Assembly (NCBI GenBank): GCA_020055645.1
Contig: CM034548.1
Coordinates: 21,792,701 to 21,856,700 of the forward strand
Reading direction: 5' to 3'
DNA length: 64,000 nt
DNA from: Tomocerus qinae
Lineage: Eukaryota > Arthropoda > Collembola > Entomobryomorpha > Tomoceridae
The notes under the pieces were generated by a model. The model saw nothing but the letters and a program-made list of their open reading frames with translations, searched no databases and was not told where the DNA came from. How positions within the stretch are numbered: the first letter of the stretch is position 1; each line of letters opens with the position of its first letter. Made by a program: the position numbers and the translations under genes. Below, in pieces: positions 1-38,912 of the stretch.

Positions 1-2212
1 TAACGTTTTACCAAAATCACTGAATCATTATTTTCTGATTTTACATGGGAATATTTTAGTAACGATGGTAACAACTTTAATTTTACTACGGGACTTGAGG
101 CAATAGCTACCACGCAAGAACTCAGTGGCATCTATTGTTGGGATTCCCGTAGTAAATTTCCCTGGCATGGCACCCATGGCAACCAAAGTCTCCACAGGTC
201 CTTAAATTGACTGAGACTATGTAAAGGAGATTTTTTTCTATGAATTTGTTAGGATTAATATGTTTAAATTTTTAACTACTTAACTGGCTGTTATTGTTAG
301 GCTTATGGGAAGTAGTTTAGTATTTCTGATTCTAAGGTAAGTAGGTAATTGATTCTAGAAATGGTAAATAATAGAAATTATGCAAAAACGATAAAAACAT
401 GAATAAAGGAAAAGCACAATGTGCATGGAAATCTGTATGTATTGTGTAAGTAGTCAGTGTCTGTCAACCTTTCAAGTGCTTTTCATACGCACACAAAATA
501 AAATGAATAAGTAGTTATTAGATTTCTAAGTAGATGTATGGATACGTAATTGTACCCAATTCCAATGCCAGCTCCAATGACCCTTCCTACTAGTTTCAAG
601 TTTTTCTGTTTGACATAGAACTTATTCTATATGCATTGTAGTATAAAATGCGTCCAAGTTGGTGCTATCGATTGAGAAAGGAAAAAGGTAGCTGTCTGTG
701 GCGGATTGATGTCTGTTACCTACTTCTTAGAAACTACAAATATCGATAGAAGGCTTTCAGGAGTTTCCAGTTTCTAGTGTATTATGTTCCCACAACTCCC
801 AATGCTTTATTTTGAATCAGTAGATTATTTTTATGATAAGTAGTCATATGTGGCGAGATAAATTATATTGTCTACAAAAGGGATCTTAGCATTTTTAATA
901 GTGCTGTTGACATAGAGAGCATCGGAGAGAGTATTTACTTGAGTTACTTTTAATTTATTTGTTGACATAAACTGTAAAATACGCATTCATATCTCATGAG
1001 CGTCCTGTATAGAGTTAGTAGGGTAAGGTTTTAGTCTGCACTCATTTATTTATGTATAATTTGGTAAATGTAGTATAAATAAATTGCTTGGGAATGTATT
1101 TGTTGAGGTCAAGCTTTCCCAATTTCCTACTGCGAGCTATTGGAGCAAATTTAGTTTTGAAGCATTCATATATTGTATTTTGTAGTACTATACATGATAC
1201 AACAGGTGTACGAGGTACTCAGTTCTGGTTTGTCCATTCATTTATTGGTTTGTGCCGACGACTGTCGTAGTTAGTGTCTCCATTTTCAAAGTGAAAGTCA
1301 TTGTTCAAAAAGAATTTCCTGACAAATGTCAAACAACATGCTTAAGTACAAATTATTTAGTACACTAGTTTTATTGTGTTTTATATACAAAAGTGGGATT
1401 TTGGACAAAAAGTGATTAAAGTCTGTTTTAATCCTGTGTTAGAAGAAAAGCGTTTATATTTACTATAATAAAGTTTAATCAGTTTTTCGGCGATTGTCAA
1501 ACAAACTGTACCAATATTTTTATTATGACTTCATCAGTCGTGGTTGCTGTTGTTAAATTGGTACGTGTTGGGAATGTAAGTGAAACGTGATTACTTTGCT
1601 TGTGTGGAATTATTTTTAATGTTTCCCTAATTTAGAAAGGAGAAAGTTGGAGAATGTTGAATGGGAATTGGATAGTGGGTTAATAGTAGCATTCTTTTTT
1701 TGTAAGTGCAAGTAAATGGTAGGTAAATACTAAGACTAAAACTAGACGGTTTAGTTAGAGTTTAGAGAGATGGGTTCAGGATTAGATTATTTTGTCCGTA
1801 AAGACGGTTGATGGAGAATATTTCATAAAGCGTATTGAGCATGCTTGACGGGTATTCTTAAGCTGGTAATAAATGGTGAATCCTAGTATCGTAAAGGTTG
1901 AAAAAGTATGAGTAGTGGCGTATTGTGAGAATATTGCTAATCGTTGACGCAGGGAGTTGTAATTTCTTAAGGGTTGGGACTCTTAAGATATGAATTAGTC
2001 TCGTTAACTGTAGAACGTGATTCGTCATTGGAGGATCTTCCTTTCTCCTCTTTTCTCCCCGTCTCAAGACTTATATGACATGAGCATAATATTATCTTTT
2101 TATGTAGTTGGCTTTTGTTTCCTCAAGAGAACAGAACAGACAGATGAAGTGCACTATCCTGTAGTTTATGCAGGTAGAGAGAGTTGAGCTGAGTGGGGGA
2201 ATCTAGTCCATT

Positions 2213-2230
2213 GACAGACAGACAGACAGA
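2213..2230. repeat. (GACA)n microsatellite
   Basis: About four tandem GACA units. Confidence 0.8.
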
Positions 2231-5200
2231 GTGTAGCTATCTAGAGAGAAGACGAGTCCAGGCAGAGAGTGATTGTAAGTCTCTCTGTATAAATACTAGT
2301 AGAGCATAAGTGTGTGACGTCAACAGATGTGTAAGTAAGTCTGCTGGACCGGAAAATTGAAGTTTAAATGTGTTTAAAACTATTCATACACATTTTGGTG
2401 CATGTGCATTGATACGGTTTCCGAGCGTTAAGTGAACTCTCTGTGTGTGAATGTGAACATTTAGGACTCTATCGTTTGTCTAAGAAGAAAACCAGACGAT
2501 TTAAACATTTCATGGAGCTACAATAACGGTGTACCTGCTTACATGACTGGATGTTTCTCAGTATTGTCTTAACTCTTTTTCATTCTGATATCGATCCGGC
2601 TTGGTGGACCTGTCTATTGTCAACTACACAGACACCATATCCACAGTGAAATAAACTTGTACGTATTGTTGTTCTTTAACTACTTAGATATTTTAAGTTT
2701 TAGAAATTTAGTATTCTGTTTCACTTTGCTATTCTTCCTCTGACTCCGTTTACACGACTTTCTTGAGAATTGTTCAAGGACTTTTTTCTTGAAAGAATAG
2801 CTTTCTCTGTCTCCTGTTAAAAAAATGATAATATGCTTCTTTTATTTTCTATCTAATGCATTTTATTACATTTTCACGCAAGGGATACTCCATGAAAAAT
2901 CCTTAGTGCATGGGTGATGCGTAACTAACAAGTACTAAGTTTGCCCCTATCCATTCTGAAAACTCATCAAAACCTCATGGAAAGAATCGAGTTGCAACTT
3001 GAGCGAGACACTACGTACTTAAAATGAACTTTAGCTTGACTGGAATTAGAGCAACAACCATGTCGTTCATCTTCATCTCATTTACTGATATCTTACTGTG
3101 AACATATTATACAAAGTAAAAACCCACTTTCACAGTTTACAGAAAAGTTGTTCCACGTTCTTCTCGTATGTAGTTTGTAGCAAGTTAAATAAATTTCATA
3201 GAGTTTGCAACTACTTGCCTAATTTATGGTGCGCTAGTATAATATTTAGTTGAATTATTGATGTTTGACTTGAAACTATACTTTTTTCCAGAATGTCAGA
3301 ACTATTCTTTTAAGAAAGCCTGCTTAGAGATGACCTTTCAACTTTCTCCTGACATTTGACCCTTCGTCTTAATTCTATTTTGATGTTCTTATGTTCATTC
3401 AATTCCCTACAATTTTTTTGGGGTTTTTGTAGAGTAAAACTGATGCCGGAAATTTGTTGCGCAACACAGTGTAGTATAATATGTAGTAGCTGAGTTCAGT
3501 ACTGCTCCTGTGGAGAAAAAGCATACTTTCTCTTAGGTATGTCGTGGAGAAATGTGGTGGGTAGTAAGTGCTTACGTGTGCTCTCCCTTTAACGCCATTG
3601 CATCGGCTCGCCTCACAGCTCTCCTATACCATCCTCTTTTTCCTACAAAGTAAGAATAGCTCAATGCGTGTACTATAGTAATGTAATACAGTTTTTGCTG
3701 AATTCATTAGCGTGACTATATCTGTATAAAAGGATAAGGGCAAGGGTGAACAATATATAGTCAATGAGAACCAATATCACAGTTGAATGGGAAAGTGTAG
3801 AATGAGAAGGGTTGGGTGGAATGGAAAGTTCTGCCTGCGTAGGTACACTAATAAATATTACCCTCGTATATCTACAAGATATACACACTCATTTGCAAAT
3901 TATCTGATCCCGAGTTAGAAATACGGTAATTTGTAGCCGCTATGCAGCTCAGTTTGCTCCTTTAATTTTCTTTCCACGGAATCCAATATTTACTATATGC
4001 GCTTCTTAGAAAGGACTATCTCCCCCAATTTTAGTAACTATTCTATTTCCAAGGCAGTAATTTCAACCTTATACATGTCTTGAAAGTGATATATAATAGT
4101 AGGTCTATAAGTGACATTAGGTGCAGAATATGCACGAATGTTATCAATATAGTTATGTTTAAGATAGTGCAGATAGATGTGACCCATTTATGTCCATTAT
4201 TTTAGTTTGTTAATAAAGTTCTAACACCAACTATTAATAATATTATTATATTCCCATTTTGACTTTTCTTTTCAAATAACAAACTATATGCTATGTGAAT
4301 ACTAATATACAGTGAATACGTAAAGAAAATGAAATAAAGGAGTTAAACAAACAGTTAGCGGTTTTGCTTCGTTTCAACTTTGATGAGATTAGAGACGTTT
4401 TGGCTTAAACGCATTTGGTGATATGAAGAGCTTAGTTATTGCAAGCAGATTTCCGCACTATAGAGGCTGCACGATGAAACATACTTATAATCGCGTAAAG
4501 CGTCGGTGTATAAGTAGGTAATGCGAATCATTGTGAAGTTGTGACTTATATCTTTTATTAAAGGATGTCTTTGAAAACTGTGGATGTGCCGTCACGGCTC
4601 CACACATTGTACTTAGTATTGTCCTATCTCGTGATAAGTGTTCTCTAAGAACCCATTAGAAATATAAATAAGGGCTACTCATACTACGTTCCATGAAATC
4701 TCGATTATAGGCCTTTGGTTATTTTCGAATTTGCAACAGAAAAATAAGGATGGTTATAGATTCTCTAAAAGTCATTGGTGTCACTAAAATTCAATAAGCT
4801 GGAATTTGCACAGAAGGGAATGAAAGGTCACTGAATTCAATTTGCGTTTGGAATTCTTCTGGGATTATTTTTTGCTTAGCACTTGCGTAATTTACGGCTT
4901 ATACTGAAGTGCGGCCAATGGAGAGAGGATGATGTGGTGTAGATTTGTGTGCAAGGCATAAAAGTTGAAGAGGATGAAAACGGCAGAGTATATGCGGGCA
5001 ATAATGCCAGCTTTGTTATAATATATTGTAGAAACACAATAAAATCATAATGCGTGTTATATGAATGAGAAATCTAGATAATATTATTACTAAGTAATGC
5101 ATTTATGTTTTATATTCTGTGTAATAAAAGAGACTTTGTTGCTTTGGCCGGGAATGGGAGCCGTAGGCATATGTCATTGAAAGTGAAGGATTAGAGTTCA

Positions 5201-8200
5201 CGGGGAAAGTTTGAGGATGATTGATACAACAAAGTAATGTATAAAAAAGTCGAGGCTACAAAAGAAAATAAGTATGTTTGAAGTTGGCAACTAAAGTACG
5301 TCTAATGCTAAGGCTAACAAAACAGAAGAAGAGATGATATAGAAAGAAATTCCTTGTGAAAGGAAAGTCCCTATGTGAGTATGTGAGCAAAGCCGGGCGG
5401 GATTGTAGCCATTTAATTGAAACCTGGCTCAAACGAGAGGGAAAAATGTTTTTTTGCTCTGGTGGGGAATTGAAGGGCGAAAGGGAGAAAGTCATATACA
5501 GAAAGGCAAAGGTAGAGAGGCTTGAAGTAATCAAGTCCAAGTCAGTAGGTCAACTCAGGTTATTGGCTATATGTTTACTTATAGAAAAGTTAAGTATAAT
5601 AATATTATTATGTCTTTTGTAGTATATAGGTAGGTAGGTGGTTAGTATAGGAGTGTTAGTATATAGTGAAAAAGTTTTATTATTAGAATAATTTTTATGA
5701 TTAGAAGGACGATTCAATTGTTGCCCTCATAGAATGTGATGGACTCTATCTGGGGAGTTTTATTGATAGCGGCCTTGTGCTATAGCCCATAAGAGGCTTA
5801 TGTATGTAAGTTAGGAGAGAGAAAGGCATTAGAGTGTCAGCCTTGGCCTAGAGAAAGAGAAATGGAGGTTTTTGACAGTGTGACGAGTTGGCATCCGGGT
5901 TCTTCTTACTTACAGAAAAGAAATTGTAGCACAAAGAATTTTAACCGGGCTCGCGCGGGGCTCTGCTATGACTTGAGAAACGTTTCTTGATGGCATGTCA
6001 TGTCAGGGGATGTGGTCCAGTCCAGCCATTAAGCATAGTTGTAGTCAGAGCAGACCATTCTTTTGGTTCCCCGTTAGTTAGTTTAGCTAAGTACCTCTCA
6101 TTCCCATAATATTGTTAGTTAGTGGTCGACTATGCAATGTACAAACTGCTATATTATAGTCCCATACTATGTATACATCAACGTTAGTTATGTATCGATT
6201 GCTTTTTCCAAGCCGGTTTGTCTTCCACCATGCACTTACTCTCTCTCCTGTGCTCTTTCCTCGTCGGAGCCATGCAGTGCAAGCTTTTCTGTGGTGATTA
6301 CGGCTAAGACTTAGAACAGAAGAGAGAAAGAGAGCGACTGGTTTCGGCTTTTTCCAGAAAGTCAGACAGGTCCATTCCATTCCATGCTAACTGAATGGGT
6401 GGACTGGACTCGTTCCTGGTCTTTTCCTTCGTCAGCCTGTCTGTCTGTTTGTGTCTTTATCGGTCACGCTGTTTTATGTCTCTCCCTGTCTGTCTCTACC
6501 ATCTGCATGCACTGTGAGGAATCCTCCAACAAATCCTAATCCTCCTTCCAACTTCTTCTCCAGACTTTTCTAAAACTGAGGAGACGACGACTCTGTGCAC
6601 TCACTCAGGACTAGTCAGGACACGACCCACTCACTCCTCCACCACTTCTTTATACGCACACCAGCTTTCTGGCCTTCTCCTCCGCTCGGTCGTCAACGGA
6701 GTTTATGCGGGGACTTCCTCGCTCAGTTTCCATCTTCTCCCTAAATATTCTTTCTCAATTCCCTTTACGGGGTCTGAAATCGGAGAGAGCCATACAATCT
6801 TCACTTTACAATACACTGGATAAACTACCAGACTCTGTGCACTGCTCACTCACTACTCACTCACATCATATCACATCAGAACAAGGATAAACCTATCTAT
6901 ATATACATATTATTATATAATATATATATAGAGCATCATCATCAGTAGTACTAGATACAAGTAGGAGTCGACTCTAGACTTTCTATTTACTTAAACTTAG
7001 GTATGCGTTTTGTCTATGACTCACCAAACACTACTACTACTACTAGGTAGATGCTGGATAGTAGATAGATACTATTATTATAGTGAGTGAGTGAGCATAC
7101 TAGTCATTATGGTACTCCTTTTTGTGAAAAAAGAAAGCTTACATACTTTAGTAACTTGAGTATAATGTGAGCTCGAGTCGACTGCCTGCCACCTACAACA
7201 AAGACCTACTTTACATTTTATGTATTCTCTGCCTTCACTATGAGATAAGAGTCGCACTGAGAGTCTACAATAAAGTAAGCCGCTTTTCATGAATCTCAAT
7301 GTCCCTTGCTCTCCATCCTATGCTTCACTAGTCCGTTAAGTAGTTAGTGCTAGAACCATGTCACTTCATTCCACTATTTAATACCTTTTCCCAAGTTATT
7401 TCTATCTGCCCCACTTGCTAATTAATAGACACTACTTAAAAACAGTTAGCCGTTTATATAGGTACCTGAGAGCTGCCACTCTAATATTATTATGTTCACC
7501 CCATTACACATTTTGAAAAAATAAAATATTTTAATGGCGGATGTCAATGGATTTCTTGTGTGAGTAAGCATTCGAGCGAGCATTCATAATTCCATTTGTG
7601 GGTTTTTTTTGTGGTCATGCTCGTTTATTTTTTATTCCTTTGGCAGAATTGATGAAATCGGGAAAGGTATGCTACATAGCTATTGTATTACTGTATCACA
7701 CAGGGAATATGAAAGAATCGTGACAAAATAGAGAACAAATTAGGTATGTAACGTGTCACAATAAACGGTGGTGTGTGTTTATGTGGGGTATTTAATAACT
7801 AGATATAATATGATACCTTTATAAGCTAATCTAGCTTCACCTTATTAGATAGAGCAAATTGTTGATAATGTTTACGTGTTTAGGAGTTGGTTGTGGGTTG
7901 GTAGTATGTAATGTACCGACCCGTCTACTAGGATTACAGTTTTCACGTAGATACTTACTACACTTGAGTAGACTGGAGAAAGTGTTCCACATAAATAGTA
8001 ATATTAAGTTACCTTTAATATACCTATTGTGTTCCTGGAAACTCTAGATATGAAACTGAACTGATAGCTATGCACACTCTAGTACTAGCAACCTAACTAT
8101 TATTAGGTCAGGTATTGCAAACCTATCTAATAGTTTTAGCAGTGCATAGTTAGTATAATATTGTAGTAGGTAGTAGTCGTGGTAGTAAGTAGTGGCAAAT

Positions 8201-11055
8201 ACTATAATATTATACCCACCAAGTAGTAAGAGTAACTTGATGTAGAAGGGTTATATTGTATTACATTTTGCTACGTCTTGGTACCTTCTATGTTATGAAA
8301 CTTTTTGCCCTCGCTGATAGTGAGCCAGTTGCAAGTTGCAGGAAAGAGGAAAGTTTATCGAAGGAAGGAAAACTGTAGTGAAAGCGTGTAGTATCTGGGT
8401 AGTATGTAGTAGAGATGGGCAAAAGTTTCATCGGCCCCGTTCACATTTCTAAAATTTGTTTTTCATTCTTTCCTTCAATGTTGCCTATAAATAGAACGTT
8501 AACATTAGTGATTTCCTAAAATGTTAAAAATTAATTATCCGACATATTCTTGTATTACTTTTCGTGGAATTCCTAAACATATTACGGGTTGAGGATGTGC
8601 CAGACTATGTATTAAATTTGTGTCTCTATTATTATCCATTATTTACTGATGCAATTGTCGCATAATGCAACACACATTATCTAGCACACCTGCAATTTTG
8701 AAAACTATAGTTGTAAAACTTTCAGCTCTAGTTCTCATTTCCTAGAATCCTCTAACGTGCGTACTACCTGGGTGGTTTTACTTTTGCACGATGTACATGG
8801 AATGATTGATTCTGGAACAAAAAGTTTGGAGAAGTGTTTACGGCCGTATTATACGAAATAAATGCTCGGGTGTGTTTGTTATTACTTTACCCCTCTTCCT
8901 TAGTGTTTAGACTTTATTGGTATTGTTCAACTGGAATGCTTCTTTATTTTTGATGTGTAGAGAAAGAGAGAGGAAGAGTCCCGGTCTCCATTTGGAACAA
9001 TTGTTCGCTAGAAAGGTTCTAAAGTAGTGTGTGTAGTATTATGTACTCTGTGAATGGTAGTAATAAATAGTTTTGGGATAGTATGTCTTGCCTAAGGTTA
9101 CTATTAGTTGTGGATGAATGGCTGCTGTGTATCGGGTGCTATACTTCCTTCTGAAACCCGTGGGCCTCTAAGAATTTTTCGGTATAGCCTGTCACTTTTT
9201 CTTTCCTCATGACATGTCCCTATCTACAAACATTGTCACACACACTCTCTCTCTCCCTCTGCGGACTACTCTATATGCATTAAAGCAGTCGGAGGAAAAC
9301 TCTTGTTGTAGTTGTGCAGAGTATAAAATAGCACCTTAATTATTCTTATTCATTTCCTTCCAAATGTGGGACGGAGAAAGAAAGAAAGCTGGAGATGAAC
9401 TTCTGCCAGGTTATTATTATCCTGGAACAGTTGAGTGTTTACGAGAGCCAGAGGGGACAAAGTGAGGCTGAACAAGTGCTACATAATAACAATGCATGGT
9501 GTCTTCTTTGGTTGGCTGACTGCTCCTGGGACAGTCCGATAGCGACGTGGCTATTGTTCCTTCTCGTTTTCTTCACATGAGGTTACGAATTACGCACGGC
9601 ACTCAAGACTCATAATAATAAGTTTGTGTATAATTTTCCATTGTGGAGCTGTAAGTATGGCAGGGGAGATTCGTGTCAGGTTCAGCACAGGACAAAATGC
9701 GTTTGTTTCTTTCGTGAGCTGTCTATTCAATTGAATTCAATTCAGGGCGACACATTCACTCACGACTTCCTTGTGTGTGAGAGTATTGACTACGTCTATT
9801 ACCATTATGAGCATGAGTGAGTTTATTTAGAGCTTACTAGGCAAACCAAAAGGTACACGTAAATACTACGCTCTCTCTTTCCACGTCTACCTATCATTTA
9901 ACTCATGTTAATGCTGCTTTGACTTTTCTGCACTATTTTACTAGTATCATGCGTGACACTCTGTCGCCCTAAAATTTATTTCCCGGATAATATTATGCTC
10001 TAAATGTTTTTGACCATGGACTCTGGGACAATTCCTTTGGAATGTGGTTTTCTACCTCCCTGTCAACATATAAATTGTATTTTTGCATGGCAAATAATAT
10101 TTTGAGGCTAATCTTGCATGCAGTACTGCTGTTCATTAAATTATGCACACTACTACGTCATCGAGTGTGTTTGTTACGTTAAAATTAAACATTTACACAT
10201 GGGAATGTAGATTTGATGAGCTGACCTGGCTTTTTTGGCTGGAGTCTATGCATGACTAGGGCTCGTCCATTTTTAAGTCATGTAATGTACTACTTGCATA
10301 CCTACGTCATTTAGGCACATGTTTCAACATACATTATGTCAATTACGTCATGCTTATAGATACACATTACAGAATGTGTTTTTTTAGTTTGGAAAAGATG
10401 ACGTAACGGTTATGATTATTATTAATTGTACGCAAGTTAAGGAGATAGGGGCTATGTGGTACGGTATGAACGTGTATATGTGTGAATAAGTAAATCGTCG
10501 CATCCTCTGTGCTTGTGCTGTGGTGGCAATAAATATCTGCACGACGATGTAACTCAGATTTGGTTGGTTTCTACAGTGTGTAGGTATGCAAATTCGCTTT
10601 TGTGTTCCTTCCTGTTCTACTTGTTATGATTCGTCTATATTTAGACTGGCTTGTGAACTCTGAACTCTGTTGGAGTGGAGTGAGGGCAATATAATAATAT
10701 TATATGTAAACGGGCATATTGAAATAGATGTAAATGTAAATTTGATGGGTTGTTCTGAGAGTGAAGTGTATTCTAGGATGCTGCTGTGCTATAAGGATGT
10801 TGTTCTGCAGTTCTTAAGAGGCGATTTGATTCGGTGATTGTGTTGTAAAGCATGTTAATTGTGACAGAAGAGAGTTCTCATGAAGAGTGAATAGAGTGAG
10901 TCAAGTCAACGTAGTTGAGTCCGTCAGAAGGAGGCTCGAGTTCGAGCGGATCAAGCAAAAATTGCAGAAAGGCTTTTGGTGTGGAGGGCTAATTGTGAGG
11001 ACGATGCTTTTGAACTAGTGAACTTCCTATGTGCTACTATGTAGTACTTACAACA

Positions 11056-11081
11056 CACTCACTCACTCACTCACTCACTCT
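11056..11081. repeat. (ACTC)n microsatellite
   Basis: About six tandem ACTC units. Confidence 0.85.
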
Positions 11082-11686
11082 CAACGATTAGGTAGCGAAT
11101 ACCTCCTCCTAATATTGGGTATCTCTATAGTCGCAGGATTTAGATAAGGATACCTAGCTAAATACCTCTGAAGAGGGAAGGGACCTATCTAGGCCCATCT
11201 CTCTTTTTCCTTTTGGCGTGTGTATGTAATATATCTGTATACTATAAAGGTATGTGTGTGTGTACCTGACTGACTGACGACTCCCTCCCTCCCTTTTTCG
11301 TGAATTTGCACACCACCACACTACTCCTACTACTCTACTTAATACTACTGTGTGCAATGAGTATTCGTAGTAAACTAGTAAGTAGTAGTAAAAGCTGCCA
11401 TGCAGAGAGTTAGTCCGTGCCGTGTGTGTGTATAAGCAAAGGCACGGAGTGAAGCGGGTAAGATAGAGAGGTAGGGTACATTATTATTATATAGATACCC
11501 AGTATTACTAGTACGGTATACGAGAGGGCATCGGATGGAAGTCCTGACAAAAAGTGTATGATAATAAGTAAGAATGTAGTGGTATAAAATGTATATGTAG
11601 TAGGAGGGAGGTACCTTCTTAGACTAGACCAGGAGTGGTACTGCTCGTACTTATATGAGAAAGTGTTGGTAAGGTTTCAGTTGTAG

Positions 11687-12067
11687 GGAAAACCGTTTCG
11701 GACTCGGAGTACAATTAGTCTTTGTTCCCGGGCGTTGATATCTCGTGTCTGGAAAAACGACCGAAAGCATGCAGTCAAACACAGTAGGCGCTTTGCAGGA
11801 GACATTTCTAACCGTTTGCAAGGTAGACTGGATTTCATGCGCCGATCGATGCTACAGTACAGAGGAAGAAATTGGCACGATGTCAACGAGAGAGTATGGT
11901 TCTTTCTGCTGCCTCGCAAGGACGAGGATAATCGATGTAATCTCTACATGGTGGTCAACGGACAACTAACTCTACTCACCCCAGCATTGTTTCCAGTCAA
12001 CAACAATGAGGTGTTGTTGTCCATCCTGCCCAGCCACTCCCGGTCCACGACCCCCCTTCGGTTGTGA
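11687..12067 (+). CDS. Unrecognised open frame, possible coding exon
   Basis: It is open from just after a TAG/AG at 11684-11686 to a TGA at 12065-12067 (126 codons), in DNA clearly GC-richer than the flanks. Visible sequence includes RLQGRLDFMRRSMLQYRGRN, ERVWFFLLPRKDEDNRC and NLYMVVNGQLTLLTP. The amino-acid mix is protein-like and the AG could be an acceptor, but there is no good ATG at the start and I recognise no domain. It could be a terminal exon of an upstream gene, a decayed mobile element, or chance in a GC-rich promoter-like region. Confidence 0.3.
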   Translation, partial: GKPFRTRSTISLCSRALISRVWKNDRKHAVKHSRRFAGDISNRLQGRLDFMRRSMLQYRGRNWHDVNERVWFFLLPRKDEDNRCNLYMVVNGQLTLLTPALFPVNNNEVLLSILPSHSRSTTPLRL

Positions 12068-12099
12068 CGAGATGTCCTGCACCCTCCCCTGCATCTAAG

Positions 12100-12370
12100 C
12101 CTCGGATCCAGCTCCGTCTCTCTTCATTCTCTGTCGTCTGGCCTGGCCTGGCAGGCTGAATTAGTGCAGCTCTCTCTGTCTCTCTGTGACTGTCTTTAGT
12201 TGCCAATCTCTGCACTTTATTTTACTTTGACTCTCTCTGTGTGTCTTGGTTGGCCTGTGATCTCCTCCGCCGCTCTCTTCTCTCTCTCTCTTTCTGTCTC
12301 GATCGCTCGCTCCCACCCGACCGACACTTCGCCTCGTTTTTACTCCACTTTTTCATATCTCTCTCGAGAA
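12100..12370 (+). promoter_or_regulatory. Pyrimidine-rich, GC-richer segment upstream of PMCA
   Basis: Dense CTCTCT/CTGTCT runs with CG dinucleotides (GATCGCTCGCTCCC and ACCGACACTTCGCCTCG). It could be a TATA-less promoter or non-coding first exon of PMCA; no initiator or TATA box can be assigned by eye. Confidence 0.25.
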
Positions 12371-12492
12371 CCCCAATTGGCCATATAGTCATAATACATA
12401 ATAATAATATAAATCTAGGTCTATGTGGAACTTTAAGGGGTAGAGCATAGTGGAGTGGCTGACCTGACCTGACCCGACTGATTGAGTGACTG

Positions 12493-12566
12493 AGTTGTTG
12501 GTTGTGGCTGTTGTTGTTGTTTTGTTGTTGATGGTGGTGGTGGTGGTGGTGGTGGGGGTGGTGGCT
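12493..12566. repeat. (TTG)n/(TGG)n compound trinucleotide repeat
   Basis: TTG units give way to about nine GGT/TGG units with one longer G run. GG-run rich, so it may form weaker G-quadruplexes on the plus strand. Confidence 0.85.
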
Positions 12567-13164
12567 GGACGGACGACTAAGTATTAGATCTTCTTTATAC
12601 TTTCTAGATTATTGTCAAATCATATTTCTGTCTATGGAAAATGTGATGTGAGTTTTGTATTGAGTTGTGGTGGTAGAGCGAGATGGAAATCATATTACGT
12701 GTTATTGGATCATGTTCGGCAGGTCAAGTGAGCCCCATTTCTGTGACCCGATTTTATTGAAGTCAATTTGATCGTCAAATTCAATCTTGTATCTCCTCCT
12801 GTCCACTCACTAACAGGAGGTCTAAAATTGACTTTGTTGACGAACCAACTGTGATTGCATTTATTTGCATGTCTCTACATACACATGTACGAATCTTACC
12901 GTACGTTCCTTTTAAACAATGGAGAATGATTTCAAAATAACTTACTCTCTCGTGGTGTTGCGCTCGTTGCATTGCGGTTGCAGCAACATTTCCTCCTCGA
13001 CACTCTGCAATTTTCCCTCACCATACAGTGAAAGGTAGGCTGGCATCCGACGCCCAAAATATCTTATACTAATTTTAGAAAGTTAAATACGGTTTTATTT
13101 TGGTGATGTCAGGCTATATACGCGAACCACACGTTCTCATTCACCAATACATACATATCGCTAA

Positions 13165-13184
13165 TCTCTCTCTCTCTCTCTCTC
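13165..13184. repeat. (TC)n microsatellite
   Basis: About ten tandem TC units upstream of the PMCA 5' UTR. Confidence 0.85.
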
Positions 13185-14008
13185 CTTCTCCTAACCAAAT
13201 GTGTTCTCATATAGACAGGACAGACGTATATACTCAATTCTGGCGAAACTACTTTTATTCGAGCACTGACTATTACTACCGGGTAGATTAGATCATGCTT
13301 AGCCAACTCACTATGTATATTCTAATAGACAGTCGTAGTCATCATGATCTACGAGATACAGACGCACATAGGTGTTGGTTAATATACTAGACACTTTGTT
13401 ATTTAAAACAGAATATATTATGAATATTAAGTATATGTACTTTAGCATGAGTAATGTTATCAATCTGCGAGCACTCTCGTTTTTTAGTATGCCAAAATGC
13501 ACTACATCATTGGTGCACGCTATCTAATCTTGTCTAAACTAAGCGAATCTTGGTGTCTTGTCACCAAAATCTTACGACTGTAAATCCAACTCCCCATTGC
13601 TAGAAACAACACTCTTGTTTTCGTCAATATCATTTTTCACGCTTGTGCTACTCGTGTCATCAAATTGACTTTCTTTCAGCCAAATTGTTTTACTCATCCT
13701 GATTTCCTAAGTGATTAGTCACTTTGTGAAACCGCTAAATTATCACTATGTCATCTAACGTTTTCTCGGGCCTTTTTCAAATAGTTACAGATTCTTATTG
13801 AGGAGTTTCTTCTGTAGCTAATGGTTTAGTGATTCCTTCTCTGCAGTTCGCATTAGTTCTTCCATAGTTCCCTGTCTCATCTTACCGATAATCTGTCAAC
13901 AGAAGTGTCATTGTGTGATTTATATCCAAGCCAATCGTTAATTTGACTCGCATACTATTTAAGTTCTGAGCTGAGAATAGTGAAGTGACGACTTGATTTG
14001 TTTTTCAG

Positions 14009-14190
14009 GGCTTCAGGGCCATCTGAGGCCTTTGGAGGTCTGCTCCGGACATCACCTCTCATATAGTCCCCAACACCCGGATGTGTTAATTGAACTACAG
14101 AGTATTGATTTTATCGCCTCATAAGCCAATTCCGCCTTCACTGTTATCTTTAAAAATTGAATATAAAGAAATAAAGTAACCCGGGGTACA
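14009..14190 (+). other. Probable 5' UTR part of PMCA exon 1
   Basis: A good acceptor (a T-rich run then CAG ending at 14008) precedes this stretch, which leads without another splice signal to the PMCA ATG at 14191. It contains a minimal upstream ORF (ATG TGT TAA, 14081-14089). In-frame stops lie upstream of the ATG, so 14191 is the first usable start. The upstream non-coding exon or promoter that would join here cannot be identified with certainty. Confidence 0.5.

Positions 14191-38912
<24,722 letters not shown>

Larger units (their letters stand above)
1..11686. other. Upstream non-coding region, no recognised gene
   Basis: AT-rich DNA with short microsatellites and TAG/TAC-rich stretches. 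Short open frames (for example 5356-5622 plus, 6087-6380 minus) have no recognisable domain. A GC-richer pyrimidine-rich patch at about 6.2-6.8 kb is unexplained. No RNA gene seen. Confidence 0.6.
12371..14008. other. Non-coding region before PMCA exon 1
   Basis: Contains the TTG/TGG and TC repeats and no open frame with a recognisable product. Presumably promoter-proximal or first-intron sequence of PMCA. Confidence 0.5.

Noticed and set aside
5356-5622. 88-codon plus-strand frame with an opposite-strand frame of similar length
   Set aside because: No recognisable domain, no splice or start context; mutual open frames of this size occur by chance here.
6087-6380. 97-codon minus-strand frame in a GC-richer patch
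   Set aside because: Arg/Lys-rich but unrecognised, with no gene context; could not be supported.
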